DNA of 8,918 nt, from the NCBI GenBank assembly GCA_002422455.1, contig DIVK01000039.1, positions 1 to 8,918 on the forward strand, in the 5' to 3' direction. Below the pieces are notes generated by a model. It had not been told where the DNA came from. It ran no database searches and was given only the letters and a program-made list of their open reading frames with translations. The position numbers and the translations under genes are program-made. Below, piece by piece: positions 1 to 6,295 of this stretch. This DNA comes from Rhodoferax sp. UBA6134. GTDB lineage: Bacteria > Pseudomonadota > Gammaproteobacteria > Burkholderiales > Burkholderiaceae_C. Within the stretch, counting starts at the first letter, position 1, and every line of letters begins with the position of its first letter.

Positions 1-26
1 CGTGAACGGACTTATTCAGCGTAGCT

Positions 27-2237
27 TTAAGTCCCCGCTTTCACCTTCAAACGCCACGCATGCAGCAGTGGCTCGGTATAGCCGCTAGGTTGCACCAGTC
101 CCTTGAACACCAGATCACACGCCGCCTTGTACGCCATCGAGGTCTCGAAGTTGCCCGCCATGTTCTTGTACAGCGGGTCATTCGCATTCTGTTTGTCCAC
201 CACAGCCGCCATGCGTTCAAACGTCGCCTTGACCTGCTCCGCGGTGACGACACCATGGTGCAGCCAGTTGGCCATGTGCTGGCTGCTGATGCGCAGCGTG
301 GCGCGGTCTTCCATCAGGCCGATGTTGTGGATGTCGGGCACCTTGGAGCAGCCCACGCCCTGGTCGATCCATCGCACCACGTAGCCCAGGATGCCTTGTG
401 CGTTGTTGTCCAGTTCTTGCTGTTTTTCGGCATCGCTCCAGTTGGGCGTGGCGCTTACCGGCACTGTCAGCAAGTCGTCGAGCAGCGCATCGCGTTCCTT
501 GTCGGCATTGATTTTTTCCAGTTCTTTTTGTACCTCGCTGACCAGCACCTGGTGGTAGTGCAACGCATGCAGCGTGGCGCCGGTCGGACTGGGCACCCAG
601 GCGGTGTTGGCGCCGGCCAGCGGATGGGCAATTTTCTGCTTCAGCATGTCTTTCATCAGGTCCGGCATGGCCCACATGCCTTTGCCGATCTGCGCCCGTC
701 CGCGCAGGCCGCAGGCGAGGCCCACCAGCACGTTGTTGCGTTCGTAGGCGGCAATCCAGGCACTGCTTTTCATGTCGCCCTTGCGGATCATGGGGCCACT
801 CCGCATGGCGCTGTGCATCTCGTCGCCGGTGCGGTCCAGGAAGCCAGTGTTGATGAAGGCGACCCGGCTGCTGGCGGCGGCAATGCAGGCCTTCAGGTTG
901 ACGCTGGTGCGGCGCTCTTCGTCCATGATGCCGAGCTTGACGGTGCTGTCGGGCAACCCCAGCATCCGCTCCACGCGGCCAAACAGCTCGCTGGCAAAAG
1001 CCACTTCGGCCGGGCCGTGCATTTTGGGTTTGACGATGTAGACCGAGCCCTTGCGCGAGTTGCGGATGCCATCCTTGGCCGTGCGTTTCAAGTCGTGCAG
1101 GGCGATGGTGGTGGTGACCACGGCGTCCAGAATGCCTTCCGGGATCTCGCGGGCAAGCCCCTGCTTGTCGGTGTAGAGGATGGCCGGATTGGTCATCAGG
1201 TGACCGACGTTGCGCACAAACATGAGGGAGCGGCCGTGCAGCGTGATTTTTTTGCCTTTGCCGCCGGGGGGCGTGTAAACACGGTCGGCGTTCAGGCCTC
1301 GGGTGAGCGTCTGGCCACCCTTCTCAAAACTCTCGGTCAGTGTGCCTTGCAGGATGCCGAGCCAGTTTCCGTAGGCCAGCACCTTGTCATCGGCGTCCAC
1401 CGCAGCGACCGAATCTTCCAGGTCGAGAATGGTGGACAGCGCCGCCTCCAGCACCAGGTCGCTGACGCCGGCCGGATCGCTGGCACCGATGGGCGTGGTG
1501 CGATCGATCTGGAGGTCCAGGTGCAGGCCGTTGTGCTGCAGCAGCACACTGCAGGGCATCTTGGCGTCGCCCTGGTAGCCGATCAGTTGCGCCGGGTTGG
1601 CCAGGCTGGTGTTGCTGCCGTCCGCCAGTTTGACGGCCAGCTTGCCGTCCTTGATGCGGTAGCCGACCGAGTCGACGTGTGAGCCCTTGCGCAGGGGCGC
1701 GGTGCGGTCCAGCACGTGGCGCGCGTAGTTGATGACCCGGGCACCGCGTTTGGGGTTGTAGCCTTTGCCTTTTTCGCAGCCATCGTCTTCGGCGATCACG
1801 TCGGTGCCGTACAGCGCGTCATACAAACTGCCCCAGCGCGCATTGGCGGCGTTCAGGGCGTAGCGGGCATTGAGCACCGGCACCACCAACTGCGGGCCGG
1901 CCTGCCTGGCCAGCTCGGCGTCCACTCGGGCGGTCGTGATGCGCACTTTTTTCGGGTTTGGCACGAGGTAGCCGATCTGCTCCAGAAAAGCGCGGTAAGC
2001 CGGCATGTCGGTGATGGGGCCGGGATGCGCTGTGTGCCAGTCGTCCAGCGCGGTCTGCAGGCGGTCGCGTTCGGCCAGCAGGGCGATGTTCTTGGGCGCC
2101 AGATCGGCCACGATGGCATCAAAGCCTTTCCAGAACCTGGCCGGCGTGATGCCGGTGCCGGGCAGGACGCGGTTCTCGATGAACTGGTGCAAAACGGTGG
2201 CGACTTGCAGGCGGTGCGTAGGGGTGCGGTCGGTCAT
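27..2237 (-). CDS. glcB: Malate synthase G
   Basis: Condenses glyoxylate with acetyl-CoA to give malate and CoA in the cytoplasm, allowing growth on glycolate, acetate or other C2 compounds. The 736-residue product is close to the 723 residues of E. coli GlcB. By alignment from memory, R342 (RNVGHLM) matches the catalytic Arg; E440 (MDEERRT) and D468 (GFLDRTGDE) match the Mg ligands; D644 (MEDRATLRISSQH) matches the catalytic base D631; and C630 (GCSK) matches C617. The WVPSPTGATLHALHYH segment is also typical. The open frame continues upstream to 2495, but the start at 2237 (MTDRTPTHRL) is chosen because homology begins there and the extra 86 residues look like non-coding translation. No good Shine-Dalgarno is visible. 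A TATAAA box lies at 2248-2253, only ten bases from the ATG, with TTGTTT at 2273-2278 (19-base spacer, weak). No glc regulator or glycolate oxidase gene lies nearby. Confidence 0.97.
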   Translation of the reverse strand: MTDRTPTHRLQVATVLHQFIENRVLPGTGITPARFWKGFDAIVADLAPKNIALLAERDRLQTALDDWHTAHPGPITDMPAYRAFLEQIGYLVPNPKKVRITTARVDAELARQAGPQLVVPVLNARYALNAANARWGSLYDALYGTDVIAEDDGCEKGKGYNPKRGARVINYARHVLDRTAPLRKGSHVDSVGYRIKDGKLAVKLADGSNTSLANPAQLIGYQGDAKMPCSVLLQHNGLHLDLQIDRTTPIGASDPAGVSDLVLEAALSTILDLEDSVAAVDADDKVLAYGNWLGILQGTLTESFEKGGQTLTRGLNADRVYTPPGGKGKKITLHGRSLMFVRNVGHLMTNPAILYTDKQGLAREIPEGILDAVVTTTIALHDLKRTAKDGIRNSRKGSVYIVKPKMHGPAEVAFASELFGRVERMLGLPDSTVKLGIMDEERRTSVNLKACIAAASSRVAFINTGFLDRTGDEMHSAMRSGPMIRKGDMKSSAWIAAYERNNVLVGLACGLRGRAQIGKGMWAMPDLMKDMLKQKIAHPLAGANTAWVPSPTGATLHALHYHQVLVSEVQKELEKINADKERDALLDDLLTVPVSATPNWSDAEKQQELDNNAQGILGYVVRWIDQGVGCSKVPDIHNIGLMEDRATLRISSQHMANWLHHGVVTAEQVKATFERMAAVVDKQNANDPLYKNMAGNFETSMAYKAACDLVFKGLVQPSGYTEPLLHAWRLKVKAGT

Positions 2238-2314
2238 GGTGTGGAGCTTTATAGCGGAGGTAGGTGGCAAAAAAACAATGGGGTGACGAGCTGAAACAGT
2301 GTGGATGATACAAA

Positions 2315-2336
2315 GCCGGTGCCATCGGGCACCGGT
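2315..2336. other. Hairpin, terminator-like, between divergent genes
   Basis: A nine-base-pair stem (GCCGGTGCC pairing with GGCACCGGT, the outermost pair G-T) closes a four-base ATCG loop. On plus it is followed, after CATC, by five T (2341-2345), which resembles a weak intrinsic terminator. No gene ends here on either strand, so its role is unclear. It could end a short unannotated plus transcript, or sit in a long glcB leader. On minus, half of the stem overlaps a sigma-54-like sequence (2309-2324). Confidence 0.5.
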
Positions 2337-2369
2337 CATCTTTTTGCTTTGTGCAGATAATCCGAAGGC

Positions 2370-2522
2370 ATGGACACACTCAAAACCAGCGAAGCCTCGA
2401 CTTGCGCGGCCACCCGCGGCGTCCGGACCCGGTCCGGCGCCGCGCTGCGAGCACGGGGTGACGATTTTACGCCGCTCCGTGATGGCGACGGCCATGGCGT
2501 CGAGCCTGGGCTGTCAGCATGA
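2370..2522 (+). CDS. Doubtful 50-codon ORF upstream of the deacetylase
   Basis: An ATG at 2370 opens 50 codons (beginning MDTLKTSEAS) and ends in TGA at 2520-2522, which overlaps the ATG of the deacetylase as ATGA. That arrangement is typical of translational coupling. A GATAAT box ends eight bases before the ATG, and AAGG stands one base from it. Against it, G+C at the three codon positions is nearly even by my count (about 72, 66 and 70 percent), unlike real genes here, and the frame crosses a strong hairpin. The peptide has no recognisable motif. It is most likely chance, or at best a leader peptide. Confidence 0.15.
   Translation: MDTLKTSEASTCAATRGVRTRSGAALRARGDDFTPLRDGDGHGVEPGLSA
2415..2444. 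other. Strong GC hairpin in intergenic region
   Basis: A 13-base-pair stem with one bulged T (2422) and a three-base CCG loop (2429-2431). The left arm is 2415-2428 and the right arm 2432-2444. No T run follows on either strand, so it is not an intrinsic terminator. It would lie in the leader of any glcB transcript starting at the minus-strand TAAAAT box (2464-2469), and in any plus transcript starting near 2368. Function unknown. Confidence 0.5.
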
Positions 2523-3352
2523 CGGCAGGCGAACAACACCGGGACATGAAGGGTGTGGTGCTGTGCGCCGATGATTTTGCGGTGCATGGCCCGGCCTCGC
2601 GCGGCATCGCCAGACTGGCGGCTCTGGGGCGCATCAGCGCGACGGGCGCCATGGTGCTGTCGCCGCGCTGGGCGCAGGATGCGGCGCTGCTGCAAGACTT
2701 GAGGCAACAGATTGACGTCGGCCTGCACCTGGATTGGACCAGCGACTTTGCCATCAGCGCCGGGCACGGTCTGTCCCTGGGGGCGGCCATGCTCAGGGCC
2801 GCCCTGGGAGGCTTTGACCGGACGGCGGCACGCGTCGTCATCGAGCGTCAGCTCGATGCGTTTGAGGTGCAGTGGCGGGCGCCGCCCGATTTTGTGGATG
2901 GTCACCAGCATGTGCAGCAGTTTGCCGGTATTCGCGAGGCGCTGGTGCATGCACTGGCCCGCCGCTACGGCGGTCAAGAGGGCCCAAAGCCCTATCTGCG
3001 CATTTCGCGGGCGCCGCCGGGTGCTGCCGACCTGAAAAGCCGCGTGATCGCCGCGATGGGCGCGAATGTGCTGGACAGCGGGGCTGCGCACGCAGATTTG
3101 CCGCGCGCGCCAGCCTTGCTGGGCGCTTACGATTTTTCGGGTGAGCCGGCGCGTTACGCCCGGTTGATGGCGGGCTGGCTGCATGCGGCCCCGGCGGGCA
3201 GCGTCATCATGTGCCACCCGGCACTGTCCGCGGAGCCGGGCGACGTCATCGGCGCGGCCCGTGCCCGGGAGTTTGCTTACCTGAGCGGGGCCGACTTTGC
3301 CGCGGCGCTGGCCCGTGCCGGGGTGCGGCTCGTCCGGGGTGCTTCGGTGTAG
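2519..3352 (+). CDS. YdjC/ChbG/HpnK-family carbohydrate deacetylase (NaxD/LgmC-like)
   Basis: Predicted metal-dependent deacetylase of N-acetylated sugars. The 277-residue product has the family hallmarks in order: CADDF (16-20, Asp pair D18/D19), GLHLDWT (68-74, H70), DGHQHVQ (127-133, D127, H129, H131) and CHPA (232-235). Known members act on chitobiose (ChbG), a hopanoid-linked GlcNAc (HpnK), or undecaprenyl-phosphate N-acetylhexosamine (NaxD of Francisella, LgmC of Bordetella). The neighbouring ArnT-like gene 34 bases downstream favours the last role: deacetylating the lipid-carried sugar before transfer to lipid A. This is inference from context. The start is uncertain: ATG 2519 gives the longest form, ATG 2546 gives MKGVVLCADDF, which is closer to the usual family start. 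Neither has a convincing ribosome binding site. No signal peptide is seen, so it should act in the cytoplasm. Confidence 0.9.
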   Translation: MTAGEQHRDMKGVVLCADDFAVHGPASRGIARLAALGRISATGAMVLSPRWAQDAALLQDLRQQIDVGLHLDWTSDFAISAGHGLSLGAAMLRAALGGFDRTAARVVIERQLDAFEVQWRAPPDFVDGHQHVQQFAGIREALVHALARRYGGQEGPKPYLRISRAPPGAADLKSRVIAAMGANVLDSGAAHADLPRAPALLGAYDFSGEPARYARLMAGWLHAAPAGSVIMCHPALSAEPGDVIGAARAREFAYLSGADFAAALARAGVRLVRGASV

Positions 3353-3374
3353 CCAGGTCGCGCGGACGGGCCGC

Positions 3375-3380
3375 TAAAAT
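3375..3380 (+). promoter_or_regulatory. Candidate -10 box for a near-leaderless GT39 mRNA
   Basis: TAAAAT ends six bases before the GTG start at 3387, so transcription starting about seven bases downstream would begin at the start codon itself. No Shine-Dalgarno is present and no -35 hexamer is seen. The same TAAAAT-six-start arrangement occurs before argS. Confidence 0.4.
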
Positions 3381-3386
3381 TCGCCG

Positions 3387-4967
3387 GTGAATACCTTCCC
3401 GACCGAACGACAAAAATCCTGGCTGATCCTGGCCGGGCTCTGGGCCTTGTTACTGGTGCTGGCGGCCCTGCGCCCCCTGGCCGTGCCCGACGAGGGCCGT
3501 TATGGCGAAATTGGACGCTGGATGCTGCAAAGCGGCGACTGGCTGACGCCGCGCCTCAATGGCATTCCCTTCTTCCACAAGCCGCCCTACCTGTACTGGC
3601 TGGAGGCGCTGTCACTGGCCACCTTCGGCATCCATGAACTGGCCTTGCGCCTGGTGCCCGCGCTGCACGTCGGTCTGATGCTGGTGGCGCTGTACCTGGC
3701 CGCACGCACGATCAGTACGGAACAGATCGCACGGCGCGCCGCCCTGATGCTGGGCACCAGCCTGACCTTTCTGGTGGGTGGCCAGTACATCAACCACGAC
3801 ATGGCGGTGGCCGCCTGGATCGGCGTGGCCATCTGGTGTTTCGCGTTTGCGTTCATGGCGGGGGACAAGCCCGATGCCACGTTGGCGCGGCTGGGCTTTG
3901 TGGCCTGCGCGCTGGGCATGCTCAGCAAGGGGCTGATCGGCATCGCGCTGCCTGGCCTGGTGCTTTTTGTCTGGCTGCTCTGGACGCGGCAGTTCAAAAA
4001 AGTGCTGTACCTGCCGTGGCTGACGGGATTGGCCCTGTTCGCCCTGATTGCGCTGCCGTGGTTTGTCATCGCCCAGCAAAAATACCCGCAACTGTTTGAT
4101 TACATGTTCATCAACCAGCATTTCAAGCGCTACACCGCCACCTCTTACAACAACCCGCAGCCCTGGTGGTTTTACCTGCTGTCGGTGGTGCTGCTGCTGT
4201 TTCCCTGGGTGTTTTTTGTCCTGGCCCGGGGGCGTCGCCCGGTGGACGCCCGCACCGAACCGGCGGTGCCGGTGGCCCGGGCATGGCAGAGCCTGTGCTG
4301 GATCTGGGTGGTGACCATCGTCACGTTTTTTTCGATTCCCAATTCCAAGCTGATTGGCTACGTGCTGCCGGTGATGCCGGCGCTGGCGTTGCTGTCCGCC
4401 CTGGGCTGGGAGCGTGCCATGGCGCACCGCATCCGCGCCGGGCGGGTGTTCACGGGTATTTGTCTTCTCAATATGGCCATTGCCCTCATCCTGATCACGC
4501 AGGTGGGCCGGGTTACCCGCACCGGGCGCGCACAGGATGTTGCCCAGGCGCTGGCCTGCGCGGCCCGGCCTTCCGATACCTTGTACGTGTCGGATGCCTT
4601 TCCCTATGACCTGCCGTTTTATGCGCAGACGAGCCGGCCCATGGTGGTGCTGGGGAACTGGTCCGAGTTGCGCCAGCAGGTGGGCGACGGCTGGCAGCGC
4701 GAGTTGTTTGAGGGCGCCGATTTTGATGCGCAGGCGGCCCAGGTTCTGCAGGCGCCGGCCGCGTTGGCCAGGGCGGGCACCGAGCCCGGCAACTGGTTCG
4801 CCGCGCGCACCGGAAGCACCCTGACGCAAGGCCTGAGCGGCTGGAAACTCTTTTACCAGGGTGCCGGCTGGGTGCTGTACCGGTCGGGCAGTCAGCTAGC
4901 GGCGGAAAGCCCAAAACCGGCTGAGCACGAAGGTTTGCCCGGCTGCAAACACCAGAGCCGCGAATAG
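3387..4967 (+). CDS. GT39-family ArnT-like glycosyltransferase (lipid A modification)
   Basis: Inner-membrane enzyme predicted to transfer a sugar from undecaprenyl phosphate to an acceptor on the periplasmic side, in this setting probably lipid A (ArnT, FlmK or LgmB type). In the 526-residue protein, D35-E36 in the first periplasmic loop (VPDEGRYGE) is the catalytic acidic motif of the GT39/PMT superfamily. Then come KPPYLYW (65-71), INHDMA (135-140, D138), SKGLIG (180-185) and SKLIGYVLPVMPAL (320-333), all typical of ArnT relatives. About eleven hydrophobic segments lie between 12 and 372, followed by a soluble C-terminal part (373-526), as in ArnT. The start is GTG at 3387, supported by the hydrophobic N-terminus and the TAAAAT box; the next Met is residue 46. 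Residues 504-526 are encoded over the 3' end of gtrA on the other strand. ArnT proper uses Ara4N, but no arn genes are here and the linked deacetylase suggests an amino-hexose. Confidence 0.92.
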   Translation: MNTFPTERQKSWLILAGLWALLLVLAALRPLAVPDEGRYGEIGRWMLQSGDWLTPRLNGIPFFHKPPYLYWLEALSLATFGIHELALRLVPALHVGLMLVALYLAARTISTEQIARRAALMLGTSLTFLVGGQYINHDMAVAAWIGVAIWCFAFAFMAGDKPDATLARLGFVACALGMLSKGLIGIALPGLVLFVWLLWTRQFKKVLYLPWLTGLALFALIALPWFVIAQQKYPQLFDYMFINQHFKRYTATSYNNPQPWWFYLLSVVLLLFPWVFFVLARGRRPVDARTEPAVPVARAWQSLCWIWVVTIVTFFSIPNSKLIGYVLPVMPALALLSALGWERAMAHRIRAGRVFTGICLLNMAIALILITQVGRVTRTGRAQDVAQALACAARPSDTLYVSDAFPYDLPFYAQTSRPMVVLGNWSELRQQVGDGWQRELFEGADFDAQAAQVLQAPAALARAGTEPGNWFAARTGSTLTQGLSGWKLFYQGAGWVLYRSGSQLAAESPKPAEHEGLPGCKHQSRE

Positions 4968-5264
4968 TGCCAGCAGCGCGGGCAGCGCCAGCCCGCGCAA
5001 CAGCAGCACAAAGACGAGCTCGTTGCTGGCAAACCCGGCCAGTGCGGTGACGGCAAACCGGCCCAGACTGGTGGCTACGCTGGTGCCGGCATCCTTGAAG
5101 CTCAGGCAGCGGTGGCCGGCAAAGCTGACAAAAAACGCAATGCCAAAGCCCAGCGCATTGGCCAGTTCGGGCCACATCCGATGCTGCACCAGCGCAAATA
5201 CCGCCATGTGCGTGAGCGCCGCGGCGCTGCCGACCGTTAAAAACCACACATTGGAGGCATTCAA
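4896..5264 (-). CDS. GtrA-family membrane protein, putative polyprenyl-phosphate-sugar flippase
   Basis: A small (122 residues) inner-membrane protein with four hydrophobic segments, roughly 5-27, 35-51, 66-90 and 92-111. The two GtrA-family motifs follow TM2 and TM4: SFAGHRCLSF (47-56) and QTFVLSRFWAF (110-120). GtrA proteins are proposed to flip undecaprenyl-phosphate-bound sugars from cytoplasm to periplasm; here the sugar would be made by the adjacent GT2 enzyme. The start is TTG at 5264, overlapping the GT2 stop codon as TTGA, with GGAGG ten bases upstream (5275-5279), so translation is probably coupled to GT2. The nearby ATG at 5260 is out of frame, and GTG 5249 is the next in-frame choice but cuts into TM1. 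The last 69 coding bases and stop overlap the 3' end of the GT39 gene, codon against codon. LgmD of Bordetella may be the functional counterpart. Confidence 0.9.
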   Translation of the reverse strand: MNASNVWFLTVGSAAALTHMAVFALVQHRMWPELANALGFGIAFFVSFAGHRCLSFKDAGTSVATSLGRFAVTALAGFASNELVFVLLLRGLALPALLALFAALVFAAGQTFVLSRFWAFRR

Positions 5265-6280
5265 AGCAGCGATGCCTCCGGCTGGTCCGGGCGCGAAGGT
5301 TCGCCGCCCGTGGCTGACGCCGGCGCGCTCAGGCCGCGGCCTGAGCGCTGGCTGATCAGGTAGGGCGGGCGCTGCTTGACCTCTTCGTAGATACGGCCGA
5401 CATACTCGGCCAGCACGCCGATGGAGAGCAACTGGATGCCACTGAAAAACATCATGCCCACCACGATCGTGGCGTAGCCGGGCACGGCAATGCCGAGGAA
5501 AAAATACTCCATCACCACCCAGCCGCCATAGCCCAAAGCGATGGCCGACAGCACCAGACCGACCAGCGTCAGCGCCCGCAATGGCGCAATGGAAAAGGCC
5601 AGAATGCCGGTGAGCGCCAGCGACAGGGAGCCGCGCAGTCCGAAATTGCTTTTGCCGTCAGTGCGCGGCAGCGGCTGGTAGTCGATGGCGGTGCTGTTGA
5701 AGCCGACCCAGGCATACAGCCCCTTCATGAAGCGGTTGCGCTCCGGCAGGCGTTTCAGGGCTTCCACCACCTTGCGGTCCATCAGGCGGAAATCGCCCGC
5801 ATTGGCCGGAATCTTGACCCGGTTGCCGTAGTTGACCAGTTTGTAGAAAAGCCCGGTCAGGCTGGCCTGCAGCCCCGATTGGTCATCGCGGGTCTTGCGC
5901 ACCGCGTACACCACGTCGCAGCCGTCTCTCCACCGGGCCAGCATCTCGGGCACCAGTTCCACCGGGTGCTGGCCATCCGCATCCATCAGGACCACCACGT
6001 CGCCGCGGGCGGCGTCAATGCCGGCCGTGAGCGCGGGCTCCTTGCCAAAGTTGCGCGAGAGTTTCAGGTAAACCACTTCGCGATGGGCCGCGCACAGGGT
6101 CTGCATGACGGTCTGGGTGTCGTCCCGGCTGCCGTCGTCCACCACGATCAGCTCGACGTGGCTGCTCAGGCGGGCGAGGGCGGCCAGAAATTGCGGCACC
6201 ACTGTGTCCAGATTGCGCGCTTCGTTGAAGGCGGGAATCACACAGGAGATGGAAGGGGACTGGAGAGAGCGGGACATCAT
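5261..6280 (-). CDS. GT2-family polyprenyl-phosphate glycosyltransferase (ArnC/GtrB-like)
   Basis: Predicted to transfer a sugar from a UDP-sugar to undecaprenyl phosphate on the cytoplasmic face. Counting from ATG 6280 (339 residues): an N-terminal GT-A domain with SCVIPAFNE (12-20), VVDDGS (46-51) and the metal-binding DAD in LMDADGQHP (98-106), then GDFRLMDRK (162-170) and RNRFMKGLYAWVG (181-193) in the acceptor region. Two membrane hairpin segments follow at about 222-257 and 267-296. This is the DPM1/ArnC/GtrB layout. FlmF2 of Francisella and LgmA of Bordetella are the likely counterparts, making undecaprenyl-phosphate N-acetylhexosamine. The frame stays open to 6394, but an intrinsic terminator at 6296-6335 cuts it, so the start must be one of the four ATGs at 6292, 6289, 6280 or 6277. 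None has a clear ribosome binding site; 6280 is a compromise. It is followed by gtrA with a four-base overlap. Confidence 0.93.
   Translation of the reverse strand: MMSRSLQSPSISCVIPAFNEARNLDTVVPQFLAALARLSSHVELIVVDDGSRDDTQTVMQTLCAAHREVVYLKLSRNFGKEPALTAGIDAARGDVVVLMDADGQHPVELVPEMLARWRDGCDVVYAVRKTRDDQSGLQASLTGLFYKLVNYGNRVKIPANAGDFRLMDRKVVEALKRLPERNRFMKGLYAWVGFNSTAIDYQPLPRTDGKSNFGLRGSLSLALTGILAFSIAPLRALTLVGLVLSAIALGYGGWVVMEYFFLGIAVPGYATIVVGMMFFSGIQLLSIGVLAEYVGRIYEEVKQRPPYLISQRSGRGLSAPASATGGEPSRPDQPEASLL
5275..5279 (-). promoter_or_regulatory. Ribosome binding site for gtrA
   Basis: GGAGG on the minus strand lies ten bases from TTG 5264 and inside the end of the GT2 coding sequence. It decides the TTG start over GTG 5249, which would be 25 bases away. 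Confidence 0.6.
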
Positions 6281-6295
6281 GGGCCGCATCATGCC

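Larger units (their letters stand above)
2238..2518. other. Divergent intergenic region, glcB / deacetylase
   Basis: This is 281 bases between two genes that point away from each other, so it should carry the promoters of both. On minus, candidate boxes are TATAAA (2248-2253) and TAAAAT (2464-2469), neither with a good -35. On plus, GATAAT lies at 2356-2361, also without a clear -35. Two hairpins (2315-2336 and 2415-2444) and a 50-codon open frame (2370-2522) lie inside. No conserved protein is recognised in any frame. Confidence 0.7.

Noticed and set aside
60..1682. Long plus-strand open frame (540 codons) inside glcB
   Set aside because: It is antisense to the well-conserved malate synthase gene; its translation has no recognisable motif and is explained by high third-position G+C in glcB.
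2238..2495. In-frame N-terminal extension of glcB by 86 residues
   Set aside because: It has no similarity to malate synthase, crosses two hairpins and possible promoters, and the 2237 start gives the usual family length.
3612..4829. 405-codon minus-strand frame inside the GT39 gene
   Set aside because: Translation is rich in Gln, His, Arg and Pro with no motif, typical of an antisense shadow of a GC-rich gene.
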